This document shows positions 1 to 9,223 of a stretch of 64,000 nucleotides of DNA, piece after piece. Origin of the DNA: Haloferax massiliensis. GTDB lineage: Archaea > Halobacteriota > Halobacteria > Halobacteriales > Haloferacaceae. The notes under the pieces are model-generated. The model had not been told where the DNA came from. It saw nothing but the letters and a program-made list of their open reading frames with translations, and searched no databases. The DNA lies in assembly GCF_001368915.1 (NCBI RefSeq), contig NZ_CSTE01000006.1, positions 206,134-270,133 of the forward strand. The letters are read 5' to 3'. A program made the position numbers and the translations under genes. Position 1 is the first letter of the stretch, and every line of letters begins with the position of its first letter.

Positions 1-3000
1 CGTCGCGCGCTTCGAGGGCCGCCTTCGCGGAGGCGTACGTCGAGAAGTAGCTGACCTCCTCTTCGACGCAGTCGATGAGCGTCTCGCGGTCGCGGGAGAC
101 GACGAAGTCGAAGTCGCCCTCGCGGAGCATCGTGAGGAAGTCGTCGACGTCCTCGGGCGTGAGCACCTCGTAGTACTCGCCGAAGGCGTCGAGCAGTTCC
201 CGTCCGGCCTCGCTGTCGGCGTCGGGGAACTCGGGGTCAGCGAGGTCGACGTAGACGGTGCCGTCGGCCGGAACCGGGTCGTTCGCCGCCGACTGGGCCT
301 TCTCGTAGGCCTTGCCGAACGAGGTGGCGGTACCCATGACCTCGCCCGTGGACTTCATCTCCGGGCCGAGACGCGGGTCCGAACCCGGCAGGCGGTCGAA
401 CGGGAGGACGACCTCCTTGACCGACACCTGCTCGGGAATCTGCTCGCTCACGTCGAGGTCGGCAATCGAGTTGCCGGCCATGACCTTCGCCGCGAGCTTT
501 GCAATCGGGACGCCCGTCGCCTTCGAGACGAACGGGACGGTGCGCGAGGACCGCGGGTTGGCTTCGAGGACGTACACGTCGTTCGAGCCGTCCTCGTTCC
601 GCTTGACCGCGAGCTGGACGTTCATCAGGCCGACCGTGTCGAGGGCGCTGGCGATGTCCTCCGTGACCTCGCGGACGCGGGCCATCGTCTCGTCGTCGAG
701 CGAGCGCGGCGGAATCATACACGCGGAGTCGCCGGAGTGGACGCCCGCGGCCTCGACGTGTTCCATCACGCCGCCGATGAGGACGTCTTCGCCGTCGGAG
801 ACGGCGTCCACGTCGAGTTCGACGCCGTCGGCGAGGAACTCGTCGATGAGGATGGGCTTGTCGGGGGAGACGCGAACGGCCTCCTCGATGTACTCCTTGA
901 GGTCCTCGTCGGAATGGACGATTTCCATCGCGCGGCCGCCGAGGACGTACGAGGGGCGGACGAGCACGGGGTAGCCGAGGTCGTTGGCGAGGTCGAGCGC
1001 CTCCTCCTCGCTGGTCGCGGAGCCGCCTTCGGGCTGGAGGATGCCGAGGTCGTCCATCAGGCGGTTGAAGCGGTCGCGGTCCTCGGCGAGGTCCATCGCG
1101 TCGATGGTCGTGCCGAGAATCTCGCAGTCGACGCCGCGGCGGTCGAGTTCGGACTCCAGCGGGTGGCCGATGTTGACCGAGGTCTGCCCGCCGAACTGGA
1201 GCATGACGCCGTCGGCGTCGATGGCCTCGATGACGTCGGCGACCTCTTCTGCCGTGATTGGCTCGAAAAAGAGGCCGTCGGAGGTGTCGTAGTCGGTCGA
1301 CACCGTCTCGGGGTTGTTGTTGACGACGTGCGCGTCGATGCCCATGTCGCGGAGCGCCTGCACCGCGTGGACCGAACAGTAGTCGAACTCGACGCCCTGC
1401 CCGATGCGGATGGGACCGCCGCCGACGACGACGACGCTCTCCATGTCGCGGTCGACGCGCAGTTCGTTGCCCGCCGAGTCGCCCTCGAAGGGCCCGCGGA
1501 AGAACTCCGGCTTGCGGGCGGAGTAGTAGTACGGCGTCTGGGCGGCGAACTCGCCGGCGCAGGTGTCGACCTGCTTGTAGGTGCGGCCGGGGACGTTCTG
1601 TTCGACCTCGCCGACGCTCGTGCCGGTCGCCGCGGCGATGCTGGCGTTGGTGTGGCCGGCGGAGGCGGCGGCGGCGAAGTCGCCCTCGGAGGCGGCCTCG
1701 ACCGCCTCGACGACGCGGCCGAAGCGCTCGACGTACCACTCGTGGATGTCGGTCAGTTCGACCACGTCCTCGGTGGTGTAGCCGCGCTCGAACGCCTCGA
1801 AGATAGCGTACGGGCGGTCGGGGGTCGGCGTTTCGAGGTAGTCGGCTTCGAGCTCCTCGTCGGACACCTCGTCCCAGTCGGCGGCGGGGTCGTACTCGGA
1901 CGACCGCAGCGCCTTCAGAAGCGACTCCTCGAAGGTGCGCCCGATGGACATCGCCTCGCCGGTGGACTTCATGGCCGTCGAGAGCTCGAAGTCCACGTCG
2001 GTGAACTTGTCCTTGGGCCACCGCGGGACCTTCGTGACCACGTAGTCGATTGCGGGCTCGAAGGCGGCGGTGGTCTCGCCGGTGATTTCGTTGGTAATCT
2101 CGTGGAGGCGCTTGCCGAGGGCGACCTTCGCCGTGACGCGGGCGATGGGGTAGCCGGTCGCCTTCGAGGCGAGCGCGGACGACCGCGAGACGCGCGGGTT
2201 CACCTCGACGACGCGGTACTCGCCGCCGGGCGTGCCGTCGTCGTGCCACGCGAACTGGATGTTACAGCCGCCCTGAATGCCGAGTTCGCGGATGACGCCG
2301 AGCGCGGCGTCGCGCATCTCCTGGTGGCCCTCGTCGGGGATGACCTGCGAGGGCGTGACGACGGTTGACTCGCCGGTGTGAATCCCCATCGGGTCGATGT
2401 TCTCCATGTTGCAGATGATGATACACGAGTCGTCGGCGTCGCGCATCACCTCGTATTCGAGTTCGACCCACCCGGAGATGGACTCCGTGATGAGGACTTC
2501 GCTGTTGCGCGAGAGGCGGAGGCCCTTGCGGACGCGGGAGACGAGTTCGTCCATCTCGTGGACGACGCCGGAGCCGGAGCCGCCGAGCGTGTAGGTCGTC
2601 CGCGAGATGACCGGCAGGCCGCCGACGGCGTCGACGGAGTCTTCGACGCGCTCTTCGAGGGCCTCCTCGGTGATGTTCTCGACCGCCTCGCCTTCCTCCA
2701 GCGAGATGGTCGTCGACTTCGGGACGGGCTGGCCGATCTTCTCCATGCGCTGGCGGAACAGGTCGCGGTCCTCCGTCGCGTAGATGGTGTCGAGCGGCGT
2801 GCCCATGATCTCCACGTCGAACTCCTCTAAGACGCCCTCCTCTGCGAGTTCGGCCGTGACGTTGAGTCCGGTCTGACCGCCCAGTCCGGCGATGACGCCG
2901 TCGGGGCGCTCGCGTTCGATAATCTCGGAGATGGCCTCGGTCGTGATGGGCTCGATGTAGACCTTGTCGGCCATCTCGGGGTCGGTCATGATGGTCGCGG

Positions 3001-3178
3001 GGTTCGAGTTGACGAGGACAACCCGCGCGCCTTCCTCTCGGAGCGCGCGGCAGGCCTGCGCGCCGGAGTAGTCGAATTCCGCCGCCTGTCCGATCTGGAT
3101 TGGGCCGCTTCCGATGAGCAAAATCGTCCGGTCCTCCGTGGCTTCCTGAGACCCGGTCGAGGTGTCCTCGTCAGTCAT
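1..3178 (-). CDS. carB: Carbamoyl-phosphate synthase large subunit (C-terminus off the left edge)
   Basis: Makes carbamoyl phosphate from bicarbonate, ammonia (delivered by CarA) and two ATP, for pyrimidine and arginine synthesis. About 1,059 codons are visible from the ATG at 3178, so only the last few residues are missing. The two homologous halves are clear: the first opens with GSGPIQIGQAAEFDYSG near residue 23 and the second with GGGPIRIGQGVEFDYCS near residue 582, each followed by an ATP-grasp domain with the usual ExNPRxSRSSAL/EANPRSSRT segments. A short MGS-like regulatory tail follows. The gene is divergent from the S66 peptidase gene at 3323. The length and motifs are normal and I see no disruption. 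Confidence 0.97.
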   Translation of the reverse strand, partial: MTDEDTSTGSQEATEDRTILLIGSGPIQIGQAAEFDYSGAQACRALREEGARVVLVNSNPATIMTDPEMADKVYIEPITTEAISEIIERERPDGVIAGLGGQTGLNVTAELAEEGVLEEFDVEIMGTPLDTIYATEDRDLFRQRMEKIGQPVPKSTTISLEEGEAVENITEEALEERVEDSVDAVGGLPVISRTTYTLGGSGSGVVHEMDELVSRVRKGLRLSRNSEVLITESISGWVELEYEVMRDADDSCIIICNMENIDPMGIHTGESTVVTPSQVIPDEGHQEMRDAALGVIRELGIQGGCNIQFAWHDDGTPGGEYRVVEVNPRVSRSSALASKATGYPIARVTAKVALGKRLHEITNEITGETTAAFEPAIDYVVTKVPRWPKDKFTDVDFELSTAMKSTGEAMSIGRTFEESLLKALRSSEYDPAADWDEVSDEELEADYLETPTPDRPYAIFEAFERGYTTEDVVELTDIHEWYVERFGRVVEAVEAASEGDFAAAASAGHTNASIAAATGTSVGEVEQNVPGRTYKQVDTCAGEFAAQTPYYYSARKPEFFRGPFEGDSAGNELRVDRDMESVVVVGGGPIRIGQGVEFDYCSVHAVQALRDMGIDAHVVNNNPETVSTDYDTSDGLFFEPITAEEVADVIEAIDADGVMLQFGGQTSVNIGHPLESELDRRGVDCEILGTTIDAMDLAEDRDRFNRLMDDLGILQPEGGSATSEEEALDLANDLGYPVLVRPSYVLGGRAMEIVHSDEDLKEYIEEAVRVSPDKPILIDEFLADGVELDVDAVSDGEDVLIGGVMEHVEAAGVHSGDSACMIPPRSLDDETMARVREVTEDIASALDTVGLMNVQLAVKRNEDGSNDVYVLEANPRSSRTVPFVSKATGVPIAKLAAKVMAGNSIADLDVSEQIPEQVSVKEVVLPFDRLPGSDPRLGPEMKSTGEVMGTATSFGKAYEKAQSAANDPVPADGTVYVDLADPEFPDADSEAGRELLDAFGEYYEVLTPEDVDDFLTMLREGDFDFVVSRDRETLIDCVEEEVSYFSTYASAKAALEARD

Positions 3179-3322
3179 CGTCGGAATCCAATCCGCACAT
3201 CGTAATAAGTCCGGCGAAAAATTACGAGGTCCGAAACTCGATTGCGAATTTCGAAAAAGTCCCGGAACGCCGCTGTCGTGGCCGGGGAAGGCTTTTGACG
3301 GGTATCCGAGTACCGGCTACGC

Positions 3323-4345
3323 ATGCCCGCGGTATTCACGACGCCGTCGCCGCTCGACTCCGGGAGCCGGGTCGCGGTCGTCGCGCCGTCGCGCCCCATC
3401 GACGAATCTCACTTGGACCGGGCGTGCGCGCGACTCCGCGACGCGTTCTCGCTCGACCCGGTCGTCTTCGAGTCGGCCCGCCGCGACTGGGCGTGGCTCC
3501 GGGACAACCCGGCGGCGCGCGCGGAGGACGTGATGTCTGCCTTCGAGGACCCGTCGATACGCGGCGTCATCGCCGTCACCGGCGGCGACGACCAGCTTCG
3601 AATCCTCCCGCACCTCGACCCGGCGCGGCTGACCGCGTCGCCGACGCGTTTCTTCGGCTTCAGCGACAACGACAACCTCCGGCTGTTCCTCTGGAACCAC
3701 GGCGTCGTGAGCTACGGCGCGACGCTCCACCCGACGCTCACCGTCGACCCCGAGCTACACCCGTACGTCGAGCGCTACCTTCGACGGGCGTTCTTCGAGC
3801 GGTCCATCGGCGTCGTCGAACCCGCCCCGGAGTGGACCGACGACTGGTTCGACTTCGACACCGAAGACCCGCGTGAGTGGCACGACAATCCGGGCCGGAC
3901 GTGGCGGGGCGACGACCGCGTGACGGGTCGGCTCTGGGGCGGCAACTTCAGCATCCTGAAGTGGCATCTCCAGACCGGTCGCTACCTCCCCGACCCCGAG
4001 GAACTCGACGGGGCGGTGCTCGCGCTCGAAACCTCGGAGGACGTGCCGCTCCCCCGCGAGGTCCGCTACACCCTGCGGGCGATGGGCGAACGCGGGCTGT
4101 TAGCGCGGTTCGACGGGGTCGTGGTGGGTCGGCCGCGGACGTTCTCACCGGGGTTAGAGTGGGAGCCGCCGGCCGACTACGGCGCACAGCTTCGCGCGGA
4201 GGTGCTGTCGGTCCTCGACGCGTACAACCCCGACGCGACGGCGGTGTTCGACGTGGAGTTCGGCCACGCCGACCCGGCGGTGCCGCTCCCGCTCGGCGCG
4301 AAGGCAACCTTAGACCCGACGGTGGGGCGGCTTCGAATCGACTGA
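3323..4345 (+). CDS. S66 family LD-carboxypeptidase / MccF-like serine peptidase
   Basis: A 340-residue protein of peptidase family S66, which includes muramoyl-tetrapeptide LD-carboxypeptidases and the microcin C immunity protein MccF. The Ser-Glu-His triad can be placed at S114 (in FFGFSDNDN), E236 (in LALETSED) and H315 (in VEFGHADP). The GRLWGGN and GRPRTF segments are also typical. As archaea lack murein, MccF-like cleavage of peptidyl-nucleotide antibiotics or a housekeeping peptidase role is more likely than cell-wall recycling; this is inference. A T-rich box (cttttgac) lies about 25 bp before the ATG, consistent with a leaderless transcript. Cytoplasmic, with no signal peptide. Confidence 0.88.
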   Translation: MPAVFTTPSPLDSGSRVAVVAPSRPIDESHLDRACARLRDAFSLDPVVFESARRDWAWLRDNPAARAEDVMSAFEDPSIRGVIAVTGGDDQLRILPHLDPARLTASPTRFFGFSDNDNLRLFLWNHGVVSYGATLHPTLTVDPELHPYVERYLRRAFFERSIGVVEPAPEWTDDWFDFDTEDPREWHDNPGRTWRGDDRVTGRLWGGNFSILKWHLQTGRYLPDPEELDGAVLALETSEDVPLPREVRYTLRAMGERGLLARFDGVVVGRPRTFSPGLEWEPPADYGAQLRAEVLSVLDAYNPDATAVFDVEFGHADPAVPLPLGAKATLDPTVGRLRID

Positions 4346-4366
4346 AAAGCGGGCGCTCGGCGCGCG

Positions 4367-4897
4367 CTACATGTACGGTTCGGGGTCGAGGTCGCGCTGG
4401 GCGCGGTACTGGTCGACGAACTCGCTCACGTCGAACTGCAGCATCTTCGACTCGAACTCCGAGACGACGTCGTCGTCGTCGGCGTGGCTGACGGCGTGTT
4501 CCATCAGTTCCACGACGAGTTCGACGATTATCTCGTGGAGCCTTCGAGAATCGAAATCGGTCACCCAGACGATGCCCGCGCCGAGTTCGCCGTCCTCCGA
4601 GACGTCCTCGGAGACGACGGCCTCTGGGAACTCCTCCAAGACGATGCCCATGAGGTGGGCCGTGCCGAACTCGGGCATGTCGTCGCTCGTGGTCTCGATG
4701 GTCTCCTGGAGGATTTCGACGAGGAACTCCGGGAGGAAGCGGTCGGGCGGGTGGACGTCCATCACGACGGCGTGGCTGTCGCCGCAGGGACAGTCGAACT
4801 CCCGTTTGCCCAAGTCGAGTTCCCGGACGCGCTTCGTCTCGCCGCAGGGGAGGTCCAAGACGGCCCCGCGGCCGCCGGGAACGCTCGGTTCAGACAT
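4367..4897 (-). CDS. DUF5815-like haloarchaeal protein
   Basis: A 176-residue, very acidic cytoplasmic protein that I associate from memory with the haloarchaea-restricted family DUF5815. The N-terminus carries clustered Cys/His residues (C18, C36, C38, H42 in the CPCGDSHAVVMD region), suggesting a small metal site. The central part is alpha/beta with a conserved-looking VWVTDFDSRRLHEI stretch. The function is unknown. It is convergent with the S66 peptidase gene, 21 bp away. The ATG at 4897 is preceded by the A/T-rich stretch cgtttaaacg. Confidence 0.75.
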   Translation of the reverse strand: MSEPSVPGGRGAVLDLPCGETKRVRELDLGKREFDCPCGDSHAVVMDVHPPDRFLPEFLVEILQETIETTSDDMPEFGTAHLMGIVLEEFPEAVVSEDVSEDGELGAGIVWVTDFDSRRLHEIIVELVVELMEHAVSHADDDDVVSEFESKMLQFDVSEFVDQYRAQRDLDPEPYM

Positions 4898-5056
4898 ACC
4901 CGTGGGTTGCGGTTCTCGCCGTTTAAACGTCGCGTTCTTCGGAATCGGCGCGCGCGGAACGGAGATAACACGGAACGTCAGTTGCGGTCGGTCTGTCCGT
5001 CGTACTGACGGCGAAAAACGGCGGCGACCGGAGGAGAAACGCGCGGCGGCGTCCCC

Positions 5057-5308
5057 TCAGCGGCGGCCCGAGACGTAGACGATGGGACCGACGATGAGGA
5101 GCGTGATGCCGAGGAACATGTAGTGCGGTTTGCCCAGCGTCACCGGGGTCAGAAGGAAGATGAGCCCGAACAGCGTGGCGTTGATGCCGAGGACGTGCCG
5201 TGACTTCAGCGGCAGCGTGCCGACCGTCGACAGGATGAACACGAGCAACAGCGCCTGCCCGATGTTGTAGTCGAGCAGGAAGGTGTCTACGAGCTGAAGG
5301 GGAAGCAT
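5057..5308 (-). CDS. Small integral membrane protein (83 aa)
   Basis: An 83-residue protein consisting almost entirely of hydrophobic segments: roughly residues 12-30, 38-56 and 60-80, so two or three membrane spans, ending in a basic RR. Strong haloarchaeal codon use (high GC at third positions) and isolation in its own interval support a real gene. I do not recognise a family. It follows another small membrane protein gene (5473-5694) on the same strand, but a 160-bp gap makes an operon uncertain. Confidence 0.75.
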   Translation of the reverse strand: MLPLQLVDTFLLDYNIGQALLLVFILSTVGTLPLKSRHVLGINATLFGLIFLLTPVTLGKPHYMFLGITLLIVGPIVYVSGRR

Positions 5309-5472
5309 TCTTGTTTTCTCGGTCGGTTCGAATCGACTATCAAAGTTCCGTTATTCTCGTTGGAAACCGGGGGTCGAACCCCCCGATATTGGGGCGACCG
5401 GGCGGTCGGAACGGTCCCGACGGTCGGCCAACACCGCTTCGGCACGGTACGGTTCCGACCGACGGCGGCGGA

Positions 5473-5694
5473 CTACCCGGAGGGGCCGGTGATGTCGAGC
5501 GGTCGAATCCACCCGTACCAGACGATAAAGACCATGCCCGCGTAGCCGAGCGTGAACACGACCATCCCGAGGCCGTTGTAGCCGGCCTCCCCGAGGAGGC
5601 GGCGCGCCACGCCCGGGAGGACGATGCCGAGCGTCACGACCGCCGCGAGGAGGAGGTTCCCCCGCGACAGAAACGACTGTTTCGTCTCGCTCAT
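5473..5694 (-). CDS. Small membrane protein (73 aa)
   Basis: A 73-residue protein starting at the ATG at 5694 (MSETKQSFLSRGN) with two hydrophobic helices, roughly residues 14-32 and 43-62, and a short polar tail. A longer same-frame reading exists upstream, but it runs antisense through the acetyltransferase gene and has no coding character. The gene is divergent from that acetyltransferase gene. Family unknown; similar two-helix proteins are common in haloarchaea. Confidence 0.7.
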   Translation of the reverse strand: MSETKQSFLSRGNLLLAAVVTLGIVLPGVARRLLGEAGYNGLGMVVFTLGYAGMVFIVWYGWIRPLDITGPSG

Positions 5695-5832
5695 ACGCGG
5701 CACTCGGGACCGAGGCGACGTGAATCGCACGGTTCGGAGAGCGACCCTCAACCCCCGTCGAGCCCCGTCGAATCGCTCGACGACGCGCCCCCGGTACCGA
5801 AAACATATACTGCCGCCCGACGCACCGCGGGT

Positions 5833-7056
5833 ATGCATCTCCGCCCTCTCCCCGAGGAGCACCGCGAGACGTACCGCGAGTTCCTCGACTACGCCTTCCG
5901 CCCCGAGAACGGTCCCGACTGGCCGGACGAGCGACTGCCCGACCCGGAGGGCTACCGCCCGCGAGGGTTCTACGACGCTCCGCGCGACGCACCCGTCGGA
6001 GACCTCGACGCGGCGTCGCTCCGCGCGGTCTGTGCCTTCTACGACTTCACGGCCCGCGTCCGCGGCGAGTGGCATCCGTTGCCCGGCGTCTCCGCCGTCG
6101 CGTCCCCGCCGGAGGCGCGCCGACGGGGCCACATCGCCGCGATGCTCGACGACCTGCTCGCGGAGTTCCGCGACACCGGGCGATACCTCTCCGCCCTCTG
6201 GCCGTTCAAGTACGCGTTCTACCGCCGGTTCGGCTGGGCGACGGCGAACAACTACGCGAAGACGACCGTCCCGCCCGACGAGCTCGCGGCGGTCGCCGCC
6301 GACCCCGACGGGGAGTTCGTCAGACTCGACGCCGACGACTGGGCGCGGGTCGAGGGCGTGTACGCGGCCGCGGCGACCGCAGACCTCGCGGTGAACCGAA
6401 GCGAGGGGTGGATTCGACACCGGCTCTTCCGCGGTTGGGACGACGACCCGTTCGTCTACGGCTGGGAGCGGGGCGGCGACCTCCGCGGCTACGTCGTCTA
6501 CGACGTGACCGGCGACTGGGAGTCGCGGACGCTGACCGTGGCGGAACTCGTCGCCGTCGACGCCGACGCCCGCGCCCAACTGCTCCGATTCCTGCGGGAC
6601 CACGACTCGCAGGTCGACGAGGTCGTCCTCTCGTCGGAGCACGCGTCGACCCGACTCATCGACGACCTGACCGACCCGCGGGCGGCGACGGTGGAGATCA
6701 AGCCCGGGCCGATGGTCCGTATCGTGGACGTGTCGGCCGCCCTCGAAGCCGTCTCGTTGCCCGCCGACGCCGTCTGCGACCTCGTCCTCGCGGTCGAAGA
6801 CGACCGCTGCGACTGGAACGACGGCCCGTTCGGACTCGCCGTCGCCGACGGCGAGGCGAGCGTCGAACCGGTCGACGACGACATCGCCCCCGACGCGACC
6901 GTCGAAATCGGGGCGCTCTCACAGCTCCTCGTCGGCGCGCGGTCCGTCGAGGCGCTCGCCCGCACCGAACACCTCGCAGTCGCCGACGGACGCGCGGCCG
7001 ACGCCCTCGACGCGGTGTTCTCAGAGCGGGACCTGTACCTCCGCGAGGGGTTCTGA
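5833..7056 (+). CDS. Eis-like GNAT acetyltransferase with SCP2-type C-terminal domain
   Basis: A 407-residue protein with the Eis-like three-part plan: an N-terminal GNAT domain with an acetyl-CoA binding segment around VASPPEARRRGHIAAML (residues ~90-106), a second GNAT-like domain, and a C-terminal sterol-carrier-like domain (from ~300) ending in a carboxylate. Such enzymes N-acetylate amines on small molecules or peptides; the substrate here is unknown. The ATG at 5833 was chosen because a TATA-like box (aaaacatatactg) lies about 26 bp upstream, fitting a leaderless mRNA. Longer in-frame upstream readings lack coding character. Confidence 0.85.
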   Translation: MHLRPLPEEHRETYREFLDYAFRPENGPDWPDERLPDPEGYRPRGFYDAPRDAPVGDLDAASLRAVCAFYDFTARVRGEWHPLPGVSAVASPPEARRRGHIAAMLDDLLAEFRDTGRYLSALWPFKYAFYRRFGWATANNYAKTTVPPDELAAVAADPDGEFVRLDADDWARVEGVYAAAATADLAVNRSEGWIRHRLFRGWDDDPFVYGWERGGDLRGYVVYDVTGDWESRTLTVAELVAVDADARAQLLRFLRDHDSQVDEVVLSSEHASTRLIDDLTDPRAATVEIKPGPMVRIVDVSAALEAVSLPADAVCDLVLAVEDDRCDWNDGPFGLAVADGEASVEPVDDDIAPDATVEIGALSQLLVGARSVEALARTEHLAVADGRAADALDAVFSERDLYLREGF

Positions 7057-7174
7057 GAGCGCGGGCGGGACGGAGCCGGCGGGCGAACCGCCGACGACCG
7101 GGCGACTGCGCGGCGGCGCTGTTCGGCGACCCCGTTCGGGTCGGTTTTTTGCTATCGGCCGCCGAAGTGCGGGC

Positions 7175-8197
7175 GTGCCATCTGTTCCGGTCCTCGTCGC
7201 GTTCGCGGTCGCCGGCGCGGCCCTCGCGTGGCGGGGCGGCGACATGCTCGTACAGGCCTCAGACCGGCTGGGTGCGTACTACGGCCTCCCCGCCATCGTG
7301 CAGGGAGCCATCATCGCCGCCGTGGGGTCGAGCTTCCCCGAGCTATCGAGCATCGTCATCGCCACGCTCCGGTACCAGTCGTTCGATATCGGCGTCGGCG
7401 CGGTCGTCGGGTCCGCCGTCTACAACATCCTCATCATCCCGGCCGTGTCGGCGCTCGTCGGCGAGGGCCAGCGGCTCGCCTCGAACCGCGACCTCGTCTA
7501 CAAGGAGGCGCAGTTCTACCTGCTTTCCATCGCCGTCCTCGTGCTCACCTTCTCGCTCGCGGTCATCTACAGCCCCGCCGCCGACACCTCGGGCCTCGAC
7601 GGCCTCGTCACGCCCCCGCTCGCGTTCATCCCGCTCGGGCTGTACGGCCTGTATCTGTTCATGCAGTACCACGACACGCTGGAGCACCGCGCGGGACTCA
7701 CCGCCGTCGTCAACGACGTGAACCCGGGCCGCGAGTGGCTCGCGCTCGTCGGGTCGCTCGCGGTCATCCTCGTCGGGGCCGAACTGCTCGTCCGCGCGGC
7801 GGTCGGCCTCGGCGACGCCTTCGGCACGTCGCCGTTCCTCTGGGGCCTGACGGTCGTCGCCGCCGGCACGAGCCTGCCGGACACCTTCGTCAGCGTCGCG
7901 GCCGCCCGGCAGGGCAACGCGCCGATGAGCCTCGCCAACGTCTTCGGGAGCAACGTCTTCGCGCTCCTCGTCGCCCTCCCGGTCGGCATCCTCGTCGCCG
8001 GGGGCGCGGTCATCAACTTCGAGGAGGTCGTGCCGATGATGAGTTTCCTCACGGGCGCGTCGGTCGTCTTCTTCGCCGTCCTCCGAACCGAGATGGCACT
8101 GACGCGCGGCGAGTCGTACCTCCTCCTCGGAACCTACGCGCTGTTCGTCGCGTGGCTGGTCGCAGAAAGCCTCGGCGTGACCGGGTTTCTCGGTTGA
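7175..8197 (+). CDS. CaCA family sodium/calcium-type cation exchanger
   Basis: A 340-residue membrane antiporter of the Ca2+:cation antiporter superfamily, exchanging Na+ or H+ against a divalent cation. Both signature alpha repeats are present: alpha-1 around GSSFPELSSIVIATL (residues ~49-63) followed by GSAVYNILIIP, and alpha-2 around GTSLPDTFVSVAAA (~229-242) followed by GSNVFALLVALP. About ten hydrophobic helices are visible. The start is GTG at 7175; a T-rich box (tcggttttttgc) about 27 bp upstream supports it. Plausibly used in cation homeostasis at high salt. Confidence 0.9.
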   Translation: MPSVPVLVAFAVAGAALAWRGGDMLVQASDRLGAYYGLPAIVQGAIIAAVGSSFPELSSIVIATLRYQSFDIGVGAVVGSAVYNILIIPAVSALVGEGQRLASNRDLVYKEAQFYLLSIAVLVLTFSLAVIYSPAADTSGLDGLVTPPLAFIPLGLYGLYLFMQYHDTLEHRAGLTAVVNDVNPGREWLALVGSLAVILVGAELLVRAAVGLGDAFGTSPFLWGLTVVAAGTSLPDTFVSVAAARQGNAPMSLANVFGSNVFALLVALPVGILVAGGAVINFEEVVPMMSFLTGASVVFFAVLRTEMALTRGESYLLLGTYALFVAWLVAESLGVTGFLG

Positions 8198-8324
8198 GGC
8201 GACGCTCTGGGATGACCTCTCAGAAAACGGAAAACGGACTCGCCGCGGGAAGGGCTGTCGCGGCGAGCGAGGTTGATGACGACCGCACGCGCGGTCGGGG
8301 GTCGCGGGGTCGGTCCGAAGCCTG

Positions 8325-8453
8325 TCAGTCGCCGGGCGTGTTACCGCGCTGGTACCGGCCGACCATCTTCCACATCGCCGCGTCGAGGTCGTCGCCGTCG
8401 GCGGCGGACTCAATCTGGCGGTACAGGTGTTCGGAGACGTCGATGGTTGGCAT
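8325..8453 (-). CDS. Short haloarchaeal protein (42 aa)
   Basis: A 42-residue protein starting MPTIDVSEHLYRQIE, resembling the small haloarchaeal antitoxin-like proteins with a short beta strand plus helix. The ATG at 8453 sits just downstream of an A/T-rich promoter region (acaaacacatatggcg). Same-frame extension upstream reads through that promoter and was not used. No toxin partner is visible next door; the other small protein gene (8635-8823) is 180 bp away on the same strand. Function unknown. Confidence 0.6.
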   Translation of the reverse strand: MPTIDVSEHLYRQIESAADGDDLDAAMWKMVGRYQRGNTPGD

Positions 8454-8634
8454 CACAAACACATATGGCGTGTACGGATTTAATACTACTGGGATACAGA
8501 ACTGAGTAAATTTGTCCGAGGCCGTCGGCCCTCGGAGCATGAAATCGGCGGACTGAACCGCCGCTCGGGGTCGTGGGACGGTTGTCTCCGAGAGAAACTC
8601 GGATTGGAAGACGTGACAGAAATCGGATTGTTCG

Positions 8635-8823
8635 CTACTGCCGCGCCTGCCGGAGCGACGCGCCGTCGAAGCGCTTCAACGCGAGTTCGCCCGCTTCGAG
8701 CGGGTCGACGGGCGTGTCGTGTTCGTCGTCCATGTGTTCCATCACGAGAACGCCGACGCTCTCGCGGGAGTCGGCCGTGGAGGTGTGGCCGCACCCGTAC
8801 AGACAGGTGAGTTCGTATTCCAT
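8635..8823 (-). CDS. Small Cys/His protein, possibly metal-binding (62 aa)
   Basis: A 62-residue protein starting MEYELTCLYGCGH at the ATG at 8823. Residues C7 and C11 with H13, plus a later MEHMDDEHD segment, resemble the DUF1059-like small metal-binding proteins that pair a CxxC-type start with an HxxxxH-type helix. An alternative ATG lies 15 bp upstream. It is followed (in its own direction) by chromosomal intergenic DNA. No functional assignment can be made; the family match is tentative. Confidence 0.55.
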   Translation of the reverse strand: MEYELTCLYGCGHTSTADSRESVGVLVMEHMDDEHDTPVDPLEAGELALKRFDGASLRQARQ

Positions 8824-8838
8824 GTTATTCAGTACCAC

Positions 8839-9150
8839 AATCTATTGCGTGATATAGCTTTCTCCGTATTCGACCGTTCGACCAGCTATATGCTGATAAA
8901 TGCAGACGATTCTGTGCAAATAGGATCGAAATTGCGCTGAATAGGCGAGTATTTGGGTTAAACATTAGTGATTCGCTGTACCGAGGCAGTCACCGCGCGG
9001 TCGGTGGAGTCGAGGCTTCGTCGCTGATTCGTCCCGACGGCACGAACGACGGACCGAACGTTCTCTCGGTCAGTGGTATCCGCAGAAGTTGGGTGGCCGG
9101 GGAGTTTCAGCCCCTGACTCGCATCGGCAACGAAACGTTATCGATGGGAG
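8839..9150. other. Gene-poor AT-rich chromosomal flank left of the integrated element
   Basis: About 310 bases with no supported gene. The first half is AT-rich. The last 71 bases (from 9080) are a diverged, equally spaced copy of the sequence just 3' of the intact tRNA-Ile at 17344-17414, including a hairpin at 9123-9145. This is most simply the original 3' flank of tRNA-Ile, pushed away by the integration. Confidence 0.6.
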
Positions 9151-9163
9151 TGGGCCAACGCGG
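9151..9163. repeat. Left attachment site core (partial tRNA-Ile 3' end)
   Basis: The 13 bases TGGGCCAACGCGG are identical to 17415-17427, which is the 3' end (acceptor and part of the T arm) of tRNA-Ile on the minus strand. They lie 60 bp from the stop codon of the integrase gene, as expected for an att site next to int. The flanks on both sides then diverge. Confidence 0.85.
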
Positions 9164-9223
9164 TATGCATAATCAGGCCTCTCGTTACCCTCAGACTGTC
9201 GAAATCGACATTTCCTTGCATCG

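Noticed and set aside
237..2249. Long arginine-rich frames on both strands inside carB
   Set aside because: The true carB frame covers the region with recognisable motifs; the others are GC-rich shadows.
5369..5383. GGGGGT-CGA-ACCCCC, resembling a tRNA T arm (GGTTCGA on the minus strand)
   Set aside because: The loop is too short and there is no acceptor, D or anticodon arm around it; probably a simple hairpin, possibly a terminator.
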